Source of the DNA: Hypoxylon rubiginosum
Lineage: Eukaryota > Ascomycota > Sordariomycetes > Xylariales > Hypoxylaceae
Length of the DNA: 64,000 nt
Direction of reading: 5' to 3'
Assembly (NCBI GenBank): GCA_902806565.1
Contig: CADCXA010000048.1
Span: forward strand, 248,001 to 312,000
Shown here: positions 34,817 through 44,107 of the stretch, one piece after another
How the letters are laid out: the number at the start of each line of letters is the position of its first letter
How positions within the stretch are numbered: position 1 is the stretch's first letter
Made by a program: the position numbers and the translations under genes
Notes under the pieces: generated by a model
The model's database searches: none
Told to the model about the DNA's origin: nothing
What the model saw: the letters and a program-made list of their open reading frames with translations, nothing else

Positions 34817-34908
34817 AAGTAAGGCTTATAATATGGTTTAATGCAGCAGTAATTCAACATGTCCCGGATTGCCGCTAACGCCGTGACTGTACTCTCCATC
34901 CTTCGTTG

Positions 34909-35020
34909 GTGGTTACGGAAGGTAGTGGCCTAGTTGGTTAGTCTTGGAATGTTACCTTTTTTAAAAAATTTTTACTGTGGTTGCTTGTAGGTTCGAATCC
35001 CCCAGGTAACACCTTTTTTT
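34909..35020 (+). other. tRNA-like Pol III element (degenerate tRNA or SINE relic)
   Basis: A perfect A box TGGCCTAGTTGG (34926-34937), a perfect B box GGTTCGAATCC (34990-35000) and a terminator T7 (35014-35020) lie in order with spacing close to a tRNA gene. The 3' end GGTAACA (35005-35011) pairs perfectly with TGTTACC at 34950-34956 but only partly with GGTTAC at the expected 5' end (34911). The T stem has two mismatches and a T6 run interrupts the anticodon region. So it does not fold as a functional tRNA. A tRNA pseudogene or tRNA-derived SINE head is the best reading. Confidence 0.55.
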
Positions 35021-35345
35021 TCTTTTTTTTTTCTTCAATACCCAATATCTACAATCACCCAGGTATTCGTGCCATATTCCAAGCCACTTAATTGTTACGG
35101 AATAGCAACTGAGTTAGGTGCATACGTCCGATTCCCTGCATGAAGCATACTTGCTTTTCTGAACCCCCTCGCGAACTGCTTTGTACCACAGCATCACTCC
35201 ATCGGATGGGAGGCTTGATAGCCTGTTTATCAGGCGTACGATCTACAATTTATGATTGGAAAATACAACATATGAAGATCTACTGCATGGAAAACCGAAC
35301 GATACGTCGCAGTGAAAGTAATATTCAGACACAATGTTATATGAG

Positions 35346-36581
35346 ATGAACTCCAACAAGGAAAGCCGGTCGGGTAACTCCCCTACGATAGTAGCTAAGA
35401 AGCCGAATAGAGAATTTGAGAATATCGATCTCCTTCAGCACTTGATGGGCGATAGCAAGAGGGAGACTTCAGGTTCGTGAGTTTGGTATATGATAGCTAA
35501 CAACCATGTTGATGATCTTCATCTAGGCCGATCTGACATACCGAGCGAACAATCTTCATGCCTTCGGAACTCGACTGATGGAGTACTAACACCCAACGCA
35601 CATAATAGTCAAATTCAGTCTCCCACCCCTTCTCTTGAGAGCGACCACAATGAACTAGTGGAACAGCCACTTAGCATCTCAACAGCGCCTTTGCCTTACC
35701 GGGCATCTAGTTTGCCTAAGATGATAGTCTCCGGAAGCGTATCGCCGGAATGTCAAATTGACTTGCCTGATCACTCTGACAAATCCCTGGTCGTGCTACG
35801 GTCAAGTTCATCTCCATCATCCCATGCCGCGACCCCCCAGATCGGGAGGCCACACACTCGGCCCGTGTCTGAGCCCAATCCCGGGCTGAATGCTTTATTT
35901 CAGCAGCCTCTTCGTCTAAAATCGTACTCGACATCAGATCATACCGGTCTAGTTCCCCTACAGGCCACTACCAGCGGATCCAGCTCAGGTAGTCCATCTC
36001 TCCTGGACTCATTGTCGGCGACATCGAGTATGACGAGTCTTCGTTCCCAAATGTCTGAGTTAGGTGCATATAGCGAGTCCAGCCGTACTGAATCCCAGAC
36101 CTCTCAATATTCAACAGCACAGCACCGCCCTGTTCTAGCATCATATTCATCGGATCCGGGCATCAAGGCAGAACAATACATCAAAGGCAAGACGAGTAGG
36201 GTTTTACCTGTTACCGAACCCCGGAACCAGAGAATCGCTCTATCATATTTATCTGCTTACTATGCTCGAGTGGCAGATCAGCCAGCACACGTGATAGAGC
36301 CCGTGCCATCGGGATCAGGAAGCGGTGGTCTACCCAACTTTGAAGGCACCACTCCGAAAGCTTCGCAGTTAATAGGAGTTACTGTGGAGCGAACTAGGTC
36401 TGGGTCACCGTCGTCAACTACGACGGATCTCGACTCGTTAGCATCAGCTGAAGACGCACTAGCTGCCTTTCCGCCGCCAGACGCTGGATTGATGATTGTG
36501 ACTCCTGAGATAGCAAGCAGGAGAGATGAAGCCGACAGCCAAGCGTGGCAGAGGAAGACCAAAATGCTTCAATTAGACTAA
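35346..36581 (+). CDS. S/T-rich hypothetical protein, possibly the 5' part of a decayed gene
   Basis: Exons 35346-35472 and 35527-36581 (54-nt intron, weak donor GTTCGT, branch GCTAAC) give 393 residues beginning MNSNKESRSGNSPT. The protein is low in complexity, dominated by Ser, Thr, Pro and Gln, without signal peptide, membrane segment or recognisable domain; the start contains a possible nuclear cluster (AKKPNR). A stronger donor GTGAGT six bases downstream would lead into a stop, so the weaker one is used. The frame ends 40 bases before the remains of a second coding segment with several stops, so this may be the readable half of a larger pseudogene. Confidence 0.5.
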
Positions 36582-36621
36582 CCCAACGAGTCTGACGAAT
36601 AAATCCCCGCGAGAAAAATAA

Positions 36622-37366
36622 TTGACGCTGGAAAGCTCCATAACGAGCATTTTATCCCCTTGGGATGGACTATGGTCACAACGCCTACTTCAACACCTTC
36701 TCCAGTCGGCGACACATCGTCGTGTGTGCCCTCAGGAAACTCGAAACACGCATAGCTCAAGGCCTATACGAGGGGAATGGTATAAGTGGGTTCGCGAAGT
36801 CTAACGGGAGGAAGAGGCGACACGCGAAAAGGAGTCCAAGAAAGTCAAACTCGAGGTGGCTATGCTCAAGTGGCACTAGGATAAGACGCAGACTCGCTTA
36901 CAAATTCGACGCGAGAAAGAAGTGTGTCAACGGCAAGACACCTATCTCGACGCAGCATACCAAGAGCGCACGTCTGCATCTGCGAATAACGATGAAAATG
37001 CTGCAATGTGGGATCCCATTAAGATATCCTCGAGGCAGATATATTGACCTGATTCAGCACTTCTATGGATGGAGGTTCTCACCGGCGTTAAGTAGGAAGA
37101 ACGTTGCTGGTTCGGCCAATCCCTCTACTGCTGTTGCGAAACAGGGGAAGAAGTCGAAGTCGAAAATTGCGAAAGCTGTAGATGCGTCACGCAAGGACAG
37201 ACCAGATCAGCGGGCCAGCCAGAGGGGGCCTAACGAGAGTGACGTCGGGACTAAATCTGAGAGGCGGAGACGACTTAAGGAGGGGGGTAAAGAAACAATA
37301 TTCTGCCAGCTTCTGCTATCACACGCACCTCGTTGCTTCCAGCAGCTATACGATCCTCGAGTGTAG
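36622..37366 (+). pseudogene. decayed gene fragment (charged helical protein with DLIQHF motif)
   Basis: One frame reads SRPIRGEWYKWVREV, stop, REEEATREKESKKVKLEVA, LKWH, stop, then a long charged helical stretch through DENAAMWDPIKISSRQIY, stop. Its in-frame stops are at 36802, 36877 and 37045. The next frame continues with YIDLIQHF and a Lys/Arg-rich tail (SKSKIAKAVDASRKDRPDQR) up to 37366. Coiled, charged protein-like sequence in two frames indicates an old gene broken by nonsense and frameshift changes. All three stops could arise from single C to T (or G to A) changes (CAA, CAG/TGG, CGA). I recall similar fungal proteins with a DPIED...DLIKHF arrangement, but cannot name the family. Confidence 0.55.
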
Positions 37367-37481
37367 AAGAATTTCTCATTAGTTAGCTGTACCTATAGTC
37401 AGAGATCAGTTCTGTATCTAGGTAGAATCACTTAGGGTGAGATTGTATTATACCTCAACTACAACCTCCGATTTCGTCAGC

Positions 37482-37613
37482 ATGAATGACGAGCAAATGT
37501 CTGCGGAATGGAACCAAGCTGAAGACTATCTGAAGGTCGTGTCTCGCATGACTTATAAAGACTTGAGAAAACTCGGCAGGGCTTACACAAGTAACATGGT
37601 ATTTCATCGATGA
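37482..37613 (+). other. short protein-like open frame, 43 codons
   Basis: Reads MNDEQMSAEWNQAEDYLKVV and onward, an amphipathic charged helix, up to TGA at 37611. A possible donor GTATTT lies near its end. It may be another exon remnant of the decayed locus to its left, or a small gene; nothing confirms it. Confidence 0.2.
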
Positions 37614-38336
37614 AAGAAAGTCATGAATCCGAAAGTTGGTAGGCCTCTCCCCGTCTAAGCCATGACGGGAGACAACTCACCAACTACACCTAACACATTT
37701 CCGAATCCAGAATAAACAATTGGGCCCCCGTCTCTCTCCTGTCCTTTAATAACTCATTCATCAAATTGAACGAGTGAGATACTGGATCGATAAGATTAAA
37801 TCCTGTTAGATTCCGACTTCTTTTGAGAACTTCCTGGTGGCGCCCGATGTTTCCGATGTCTCCGAGCCGAGATGTTGCCAACTGATCTACGACACGACCT
37901 ACCACCCACCCGCCCAGGATATTCTATTGAGCATCTTGTTTAATTCGATCGTACGGTCCCGAACCAAGCATGAAATACCAATACTTATGCCCCCAGCCCA
38001 GTCAGTTGTCGGCGCTCTGGAACACCGACGCGCGTCTCGGTTGCATGACTTGCGACGGGTTTAGGGGGTATATATAAGTGGCTTGACATGTTCGAAATGC
38101 CAGACATGCTCAACTCAGGCACCTAAGGTATATATAACCTTCCTACCTATGACTACAATTTCCTAGCCGAACTAAAGGGATTCTAGTTAGAAATATTATA
38201 ACTTTCTATATTTACCTATCTTACCTTACCTCCTACATCTAGACATACCATCGCTACCACACCCACCACCATCGAATCAGCCAAGGGAACACCACACCGC
38301 ACTACACCGCACTGCACCGCACCGGCAGCAGCAACC
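37614..38336. other. intergenic, promoter of luciferase-domain gene
   Basis: CT-rich and C/A-rich sequence (CACCACACCGCACTACACCGC) directly precedes the ATG at 38337. No gene is seen. Confidence 0.6.
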
Positions 38337-39149
38337 ATGGACTTCAACAACCTCGCAAACACCACCCTCGACCTCTTCCAACAGAACAAGACCGCCGTCG
38401 TCACCACCGCCTCGGCCGCGGCCCTGGTCCTCAGCGTCCCTCTGCTCACCCGCATCGCCTCCGACTACCGCGCCTGGTACGCCCTCGGCCCCAACGGCAT
38501 CCCGCTCAACATCTTCGGGTACCTATTCCAAGCAGCCGCCTCGCCCTTCGCCCGCCTCGACACCCGCGTCCCCGCCCCCTACGACGCCGCCGCGCTCTCC
38601 AAAAGATACGGCGCCCTCACCCTGCAATCCTTCCTGCCCCGCAGCCCCAGCCCCAGCTCCCCGCTGCCGCCGCGCTCCGGCCCCCGGCCCGAGGTCCCCG
38701 CGTACGTGGGCCCGCAGCGCCAGACCTCGCAGCAAGCCTCCGCCGAGACCCGGGCGGCGCAGGAGTCGTTCCTGCACGCGTTCGCGGCGGCCAACCCGGA
38801 CGCGGTCCGCGTCCGCCCTTCGAACCTCGAGGGCCCGCTGTTCAACAGCCTCTGGCTCCGGGACGGCGTGCCGGTGCGCGGCGAGATCCGGAGGCTGGGC
38901 GGCGAGTTCGCGCACCCGCACGGGGAGGGCAGCACGCACCTCGTGCTGAGCCTCGCGGACGCCGCGCGGGCGATCGAGGGCGGGTGGGCCGAGCGCCACC
39001 GGATGAGCGGGGTGGGGAGTTTGATGCCCTGGGGGTTCGTGCTGATCTACGCGCCGAGGGACGACGACGAGTTGGAGGTCTGGAAGGGTTTCGTGCTGGC
39101 GAGCGCGCGGTACGTGCTCGGCGGAGAGAAGGAGGCCGTGATGCCGTAA
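38337..39149 (+). CDS. luciferase-domain (PF17648-type) protein
   Basis: Intronless 270-residue protein with a good start context (CAACCATGG). A hydrophobic segment at about residues 19-38 (AVVTTASAAALVLSVPLLTR) may anchor it. The C-terminal half has the signature HPHGEGSTHLVLSLADA, then VIEGGWAERHRMSG-like and PWGFVLIYAPRDDDELE, which I recognise as the fungal/bacterial domain called Luciferase (formerly DUF5519). Despite the name, light emission or any catalytic role is not established for fungal members. The middle is Pro/Ser-rich. High GC content produces a false 272-codon frame on the opposite strand. Confidence 0.85.
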   Translation: MDFNNLANTTLDLFQQNKTAVVTTASAAALVLSVPLLTRIASDYRAWYALGPNGIPLNIFGYLFQAAASPFARLDTRVPAPYDAAALSKRYGALTLQSFLPRSPSPSSPLPPRSGPRPEVPAYVGPQRQTSQQASAETRAAQESFLHAFAAANPDAVRVRPSNLEGPLFNSLWLRDGVPVRGEIRRLGGEFAHPHGEGSTHLVLSLADAARAIEGGWAERHRMSGVGSLMPWGFVLIYAPRDDDELEVWKGFVLASARYVLGGEKEAVMP

Positions 39150-39433
39150 CGTAGAGTGGTGAGAGGTATTTTCAGGACGGAATGTGTCAATATTGGCATG
39201 TCGAGCTGCGGGAGTTGATTGAATTAGGGGGGAAGCCCATATAGGCCGAGCTCCAGGTAGTAATAGGCAAAATATGATATGGACATAAAGAGAAATTCCG
39301 CTCAGAAATGAAGCCAATCCCGTCCTTTCATGTGCTATCACCTCGCCAACATGGCTATTCGCTAAGATCTATTCGAGTCCGGATGAAGAGCCACTAATGC
39401 TTGAAAATTATTGCCTAGAGAGCAAAATAAATT

Positions 39434-41467
39434 CTATAACCGTAGCTGCCGGAGATGTTCCCGCCAGACCTGTATAGGATCCCAGGTCCCGGGAGCTTGC
39501 ATATCGACCCGCGTCGCATTAATCCCATAGAGATACGGCTTCTCGTCCGCGTAGCACGGCGTCTCCTGCTCTCCGGGAACAGTGCCATTCAAAATATAGG
39601 CCTTCGCGATAGCATCGGTGCAGCTGGACTTATCTCTAGACGAATGCCCGTAGCCGTGATGCACGACCAGCCGCGCGTTCTTCCCCATCTCGCCCAGGAG
39701 CCTCCTCCCGTTCCGCAGGGGGGTCGCCGGGTCGTACGTCTCGGCGATCAGCAGGACCGGGTTGCTCAGGGTGCGGTTCAGGTCGCCGCGGTAGACCTCG
39801 GCGGGCCGGGGCCAGTACGTGTTGAAGTGGCGGCAGGGGAAGACGTTGAAGAAGCGGGAGTTGCCCGAGATCCAGGCTTGCGTCGTCATGTTGGCCCAGA
39901 GGGACTGCCACCAGACGAGACCCTCTGGTGGTAAGGGGGCGTCATACGAATCTGCGCAGATGACCAGGGAGCCCAGCTCGTCGGTCGATGATTTCGGCGA
40001 GGGCGGAGACGGTAGTGTAGGGTCGTACTGCCACTCTAAAGGCTCGAGGAAGGCCGCTGCTAGGGTAGAATTGCCGGCTTCTAGCTCATAGAGCATCTGC
40101 GCAAGGGCAGGCCAGCTGTTGGCGTTGTATAGAGCACCGTATATTGCACCGATTAAAGCCGAGTATGTAATGAGCGACGGGCCGCTTGATTCGAGATAAC
40201 CTGCGACAGGTCGTTGGCTGATGGACACAACTAATTCCTTCATGCGAATTTCTAACTCCTGTAGGGACACAGGCTCGGAACCCCTCGGCCGTGCTAACGC
40301 GCAGTGTTCCGGACCGGCATTGAGGCATTCGCCAAGGAACCCGTCACGCCAGGCGTCGGTAGCATTGTCCAGGGCGGTCCACCCGAAACCACCAAGCAGG
40401 CGATGGTCCCGAACGTATTCTGTCCCGTCCAGAATTACGCGCCCTACACTGTCTGGAAACATGTTGGCCCACGTCTGGCCGATTCCTGTACCGTAGCTAA
40501 CGAGGTAGCCCGTAAGCTCGTCTTCGCCGAGAGTCTTACGGATCTCCTCCATGTCGCGCGCGACGAAGGCCGTGCTTACGAACCGCGCAAGATCCCCATG
40601 CCTCTCCCAGCATGCCCGGAATGTAGCGTTATTCATAGCGTCGGTGAGCTCGAGCTGAGCGTCGGGCGAGCCAGATACTTCGCGGTATTGGCCCGTGAGC
40701 ATGAACCAGCGATCTCGGTCGGCGTCGTAGGGAAAGCATGAAATAGCGGGCGACGTCGTGTTGACACCGCGCGGATCCCAGCCCAAGACGTCGAACTTCT
40801 CGTCGCTGAACCGCTTTGTAACATCCTCTGCAGCTCTCCACGCGTACGAAGTCCCACTGCCACCTGGCCCACCTGGCTCAATGACGATCGTTCGTTCGCT
40901 TTTACTCCCCGCAGAAGGATTGGCCCTAGCACTAGGCACTTTATTCCCTCGCGCAAGGCCGGAGACCTGGTATTTTGTCACGGCCAGCCGAACAATTCTG
41001 TCTTCGGTCTTGTTTGTGTAGTCTAGGGGTACGTCAAGATATCCGCACAGGTAGATCCCCCGTCCAGCATACGGATCATTATCTTGGGCATTTTGCTTCG
41101 CCGTCACGTTTCCCCAACTCCAGCGTTCGGGATTTGGGTCGAACAGGTGAGCCCAGCTTCGATCCGGATCGGGGTCATCGAGCGCGGGCGGTAGGGTTGC
41201 GTTCGTGCACGGAATGAAGTGGAATGGGTCGTCTGGGAGCGGGAATCGACCGTAGGCAGAATGGGCATGAGAGCAGTGCCGTACCGCGCCACCTACGAGA
41301 GCGTCGTAGTACTGTTCGTGGAACCCTTCGTACGATAAACTCGGTAGGTAACTGTAGAAAGCAGCCAATCCGACGAAGCTCAAGACGGCCAGCGCCTTGG
41401 AGCAACGTAGTCGTCTAGGCTGCGGCTCTGGCGTTTGGCTAGCTGATGCAGACGATTTCTCCATCAT
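39434..41467 (-). CDS. membrane-anchored TAP-like serine peptidase (alpha/beta hydrolase)
   Basis: Intronless 677-residue protein of the tripeptidyl-aminopeptidase-like alpha/beta hydrolases (S33 type). The first ATG in frame is at 41467; the open frame extends further only through a TTG. A Pro-rich tail and basic RRLRCSK precede one membrane anchor (about residues 24-42), so this is a type II membrane protein or uncleaved secretory protein. Catalytic elements: oxyanion loop GGPGGSG, WDPRGV, nucleophile Ser in VSYGTGIGQTWANMFP, acid Asp in AETYDPATPLRNG and His in HHGYGHSS, the last three in the C-terminal TAP-like half. About a dozen NxS/T sites fit a lumenal or surface domain. Broad exopeptidase activity is inferred from family. 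Confidence 0.9.
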   Translation of the reverse strand: MMEKSSASASQTPEPQPRRLRCSKALAVLSFVGLAAFYSYLPSLSYEGFHEQYYDALVGGAVRHCSHAHSAYGRFPLPDDPFHFIPCTNATLPPALDDPDPDRSWAHLFDPNPERWSWGNVTAKQNAQDNDPYAGRGIYLCGYLDVPLDYTNKTEDRIVRLAVTKYQVSGLARGNKVPSARANPSAGSKSERTIVIEPGGPGGSGTSYAWRAAEDVTKRFSDEKFDVLGWDPRGVNTTSPAISCFPYDADRDRWFMLTGQYREVSGSPDAQLELTDAMNNATFRACWERHGDLARFVSTAFVARDMEEIRKTLGEDELTGYLVSYGTGIGQTWANMFPDSVGRVILDGTEYVRDHRLLGGFGWTALDNATDAWRDGFLGECLNAGPEHCALARPRGSEPVSLQELEIRMKELVVSISQRPVAGYLESSGPSLITYSALIGAIYGALYNANSWPALAQMLYELEAGNSTLAAAFLEPLEWQYDPTLPSPPSPKSSTDELGSLVICADSYDAPLPPEGLVWWQSLWANMTTQAWISGNSRFFNVFPCRHFNTYWPRPAEVYRGDLNRTLSNPVLLIAETYDPATPLRNGRRLLGEMGKNARLVVHHGYGHSSRDKSSCTDAIAKAYILNGTVPGEQETPCYADEKPYLYGINATRVDMQAPGTWDPIQVWREHLRQLRL

Positions 41468-42337
41468 GGCAAGACTACGAATGGAGACGACCTGAGGAGA
41501 TGGTATAATCAAGCGCCCGGATGCGCGTTAGGGTGGCTTTATCACCAATTCATGGAGGAATAGATTGAAGAAGCAGTGTGATGCTTCCAAGTTCCTAGAA
41601 TTATAGAAGTTTCTTGGAACTTGAGGACGGAGGCCTTGAGAAGGATGGAACTTGTACCTCAATATCCAGCTGCTCAGCTACATGTAGGTACCCTGTAGAT
41701 TGGAGCTCTAGTACGGTAGCGGGGCATGTATTATATTCGACCCTGGTGGGCTATGATCTTCACTATTCTATTGGCATAGTATGGTTCTTGTTCAACCCGC
41801 GCAAGTACCTTTTTAAAAAAATTTTTAAATTATAAATAAGGGGTAATTTATGCTACCTAGACAAAGTCATACCTCTTCGTCACGACTCGACTGTATAATG
41901 AAGTACCCTATACATAGGTAGTGGAGCGTATCATAGGTACATGTATGTATGAAGAGGCTACCGTGTAGATGTGAGGTATGACAAATCCGCGGCTAAAATG
42001 ACGATATTTGAAGGGCGGCTGTTTGTTGGCTTTTGGACATCATACCTACAATTTTCCTCTTCTCAAGTTAATTCAATTCCTCTCGAGCAAGCATAGAGCA
42101 TAGAGATTATTAGTATATCATCAACTTCGTCTATATTCTGTCCGACTAGGGAGATACCTAGGGACGTTGTATCATAGCATCAGCACTGCCAGCCAATTCT
42201 AAACTCTTCGTACCACACTGTACTCCGACAGTCCGACTAGTAGAGTCTGGTTCTATTTCCATCTTGATCCCTCGACTTACACAGTCGCGTCGTGATATAA
42301 TCTCTCCCCCCTCCCCCGAACATGAAGTCAATCCATC
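41468..42337. other. intergenic, peptidase promoter and hemerythrin 3' flank
   Basis: A/T-rich, with TATA-like TTATATTCG and a T/A run at 41810-41835. No gene is seen. Confidence 0.6.
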
Positions 42338-43216
42338 TTACATAGGTATCTGCCTAATCTCGTCAGCAGTCCAATACTTCCTCATATTCTCCGCCCCCAG
42401 CGTCTTAACCTCCTGATCAAGATGCGTCCACAGCACGGTGCCCCAGCTCTCCATCTGGGCCTTCAGCGCCGCCATATCCAGGTCCTGCCCACCCTCGCGG
42501 CAGCTCCGCAGGTACGTCCGCATCCCCTCCATGCCGTCGTGGATCTCGCGGTGCTGCCGTAGTAGCTCCGCCGCCCCCTTGCCCCCTTTCCCGTCGCTCC
42601 GGAACTCGGGCATGCGCCGCGCCAGCACGGGGAAGATGTACGTCTCCTCAATGTTGTGGTGGATCTCGAGCTGCGCGACGAACGCGAGGCCCTCGCCGAC
42701 GAGGGACCGCCCGCGCGACTTGTTCTTGCCGAGCGCGCCGTTGCCCGCGCACGCCGCCGTCCAGAGCGTGTTCCAGGCTGTGCGGAAGTGCGCGTGGAAG
42801 AGGTCCATATGTTCCGCTAGCCTGTTGTAGGCGCGGAACTCGGCGCCCTTCAGTGGCGGGAGCTTCTTTTCTTCCTTTGCTTCTTGCTTGCAAGGCTCGC
42901 TACCCTGGTCTTTCGAAGTTGTTTCTTTCGGGGCGCCGGACGATGCTACCGAGTTACTGGATTCGGAGGGTGAATCTACGGGCGGAGTCGCCGAGGATGC
43001 GGTGGACGACATGCTGGCGGCGTAAGAATGGGTACGGCGCGCAAGACTATATCGTGACGGCACTAAACAAGTCGAAAATACACGTTTATTGGGGGGCAGT
43101 TGTTGGGAGCCGGTTGCGAGTAGAGGCGATCGCAGGAACGTGGGAACAGGTTGTGGGGGTAGACGGTTTGCGACAAGGTGAATTCCAGCACCTATACTTG
43201 TGCGTCGCAAGATCAT
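42338..43216 (-). CDS. hemerythrin-like HHE-domain protein, probably mitochondrial
   Basis: Intronless 292-residue protein; first ATG at 43216. The N-terminus MILRRTSIGAG up to about residue 65 is rich in Arg and Ser and lacks acidic residues, as in mitochondrial presequences. A Ser/Pro and Lys/Glu linker follows. The C-terminal half has the four-helix hemerythrin pattern of iron ligands: HMDLFHAHF, EIHHNIEETYIFPVL, RQHREIHDGMEGM and WTHLDQEVKTLG. Fungal members are proposed to bind non-heme iron or gases; role here is unknown. A second ATG (MSSTASS, near 43012) would give a cytosolic form without the presequence. Confidence 0.88.
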   Translation of the reverse strand: MILRRTSIGAGIHLVANRLPPQPVPTFLRSPLLATGSQQLPPNKRVFSTCLVPSRYSLARRTHSYAASMSSTASSATPPVDSPSESSNSVASSGAPKETTSKDQGSEPCKQEAKEEKKLPPLKGAEFRAYNRLAEHMDLFHAHFRTAWNTLWTAACAGNGALGKNKSRGRSLVGEGLAFVAQLEIHHNIEETYIFPVLARRMPEFRSDGKGGKGAAELLRQHREIHDGMEGMRTYLRSCREGGQDLDMAALKAQMESWGTVLWTHLDQEVKTLGAENMRKYWTADEIRQIPM

Positions 43217-44107
43217 GAGCTGGCTTTTCAGTAGAAGAAGTCGGTTAGCCAATTCCTCGACATCGCGGCACTTGGTATGGACACCATTATTGGGCGGGTG
43301 TTGGTTTTATATCTAGTGCAAGGTATCTTGGACACCTGCATCACATGCGACTAAGTAAAAAAACTAGCAGCCTGTCTGCCTGTTCAATCAATAAGTCAGC
43401 GATTAGAAAGCCTAACCCTAGCTAAACACCGCCGCTGACGCCGTCAAAGAAATCTGGTTTAGACTTGATGCGATTGGATGATCGAGTCCCGTATTACTGT
43501 AACTCCTGTATCTACCGTATCTTATCGATATCGATATGCGGGATATGAATTTAGGAAATGATATGCTCCAATGGGTGTAAAAGTGCGAGTTCTTCATCTC
43601 CTGAGCCTTTCGCACACAAGCTACGGGGCGTCGTTGTTACGGATCCCTTCTAGATCAAAAATATATACGAGTGGCAACGAATAGAGAAGTTTTATATGCA
43701 GGTACTCAGTATGATCCAACATGTTCACACGTTCAAGTCATAGTTTCATAAAGACGACCCCTTGATCAGGGTCTTTTAGTCTCTTCTTGGTGGTAGGGAG
43801 ATAGAATAGGCAGTCTAACTTGCAATATCAACCATCACAGCATATGATTGGTGCTTAAGGGTAAGAAACCAAAGCAGTTATTAGAAGTCATGCAATTCAA
43901 TCGTCCATGATTCAGATGAAGCCGATTCTCTAGCTATTGCTACACGGCCAACCGTAGGCAAACCTCGCCACCAGCAACACTGCCAGTCCCATCCCGAGGT
44001 GTTTTCATTAAAAACCAAACCCAACCGTATGCTGTCAAGACATGCTGTCAACACAGACGAGAGAGAGACGACGAAGACGGGAAATACCCGCAACTCCAGC
44101 TCGTCGT
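43217..44107. other. intergenic, hemerythrin promoter and eIF3c 3' flank
   Basis: No supported gene; frames are short and lack features. Confidence 0.6.

Larger units (their letters stand above)
34639..35345. other. intergenic with hairpin and tRNA-like element
   Basis: Contains an inverted repeat (34774-34816) and a tRNA-like Pol III unit (34909-35020). No protein gene is supported; a 69-codon frame at 35140-35349 lacks features. Confidence 0.6.

Noticed and set aside
38523..39341. 272-codon minus frame opposite the luciferase-domain gene
   Set aside because: Shadow of a GC-rich exon; composition (Arg/Gly/Ala-rich) and no domain, while the plus strand shows conserved motifs.
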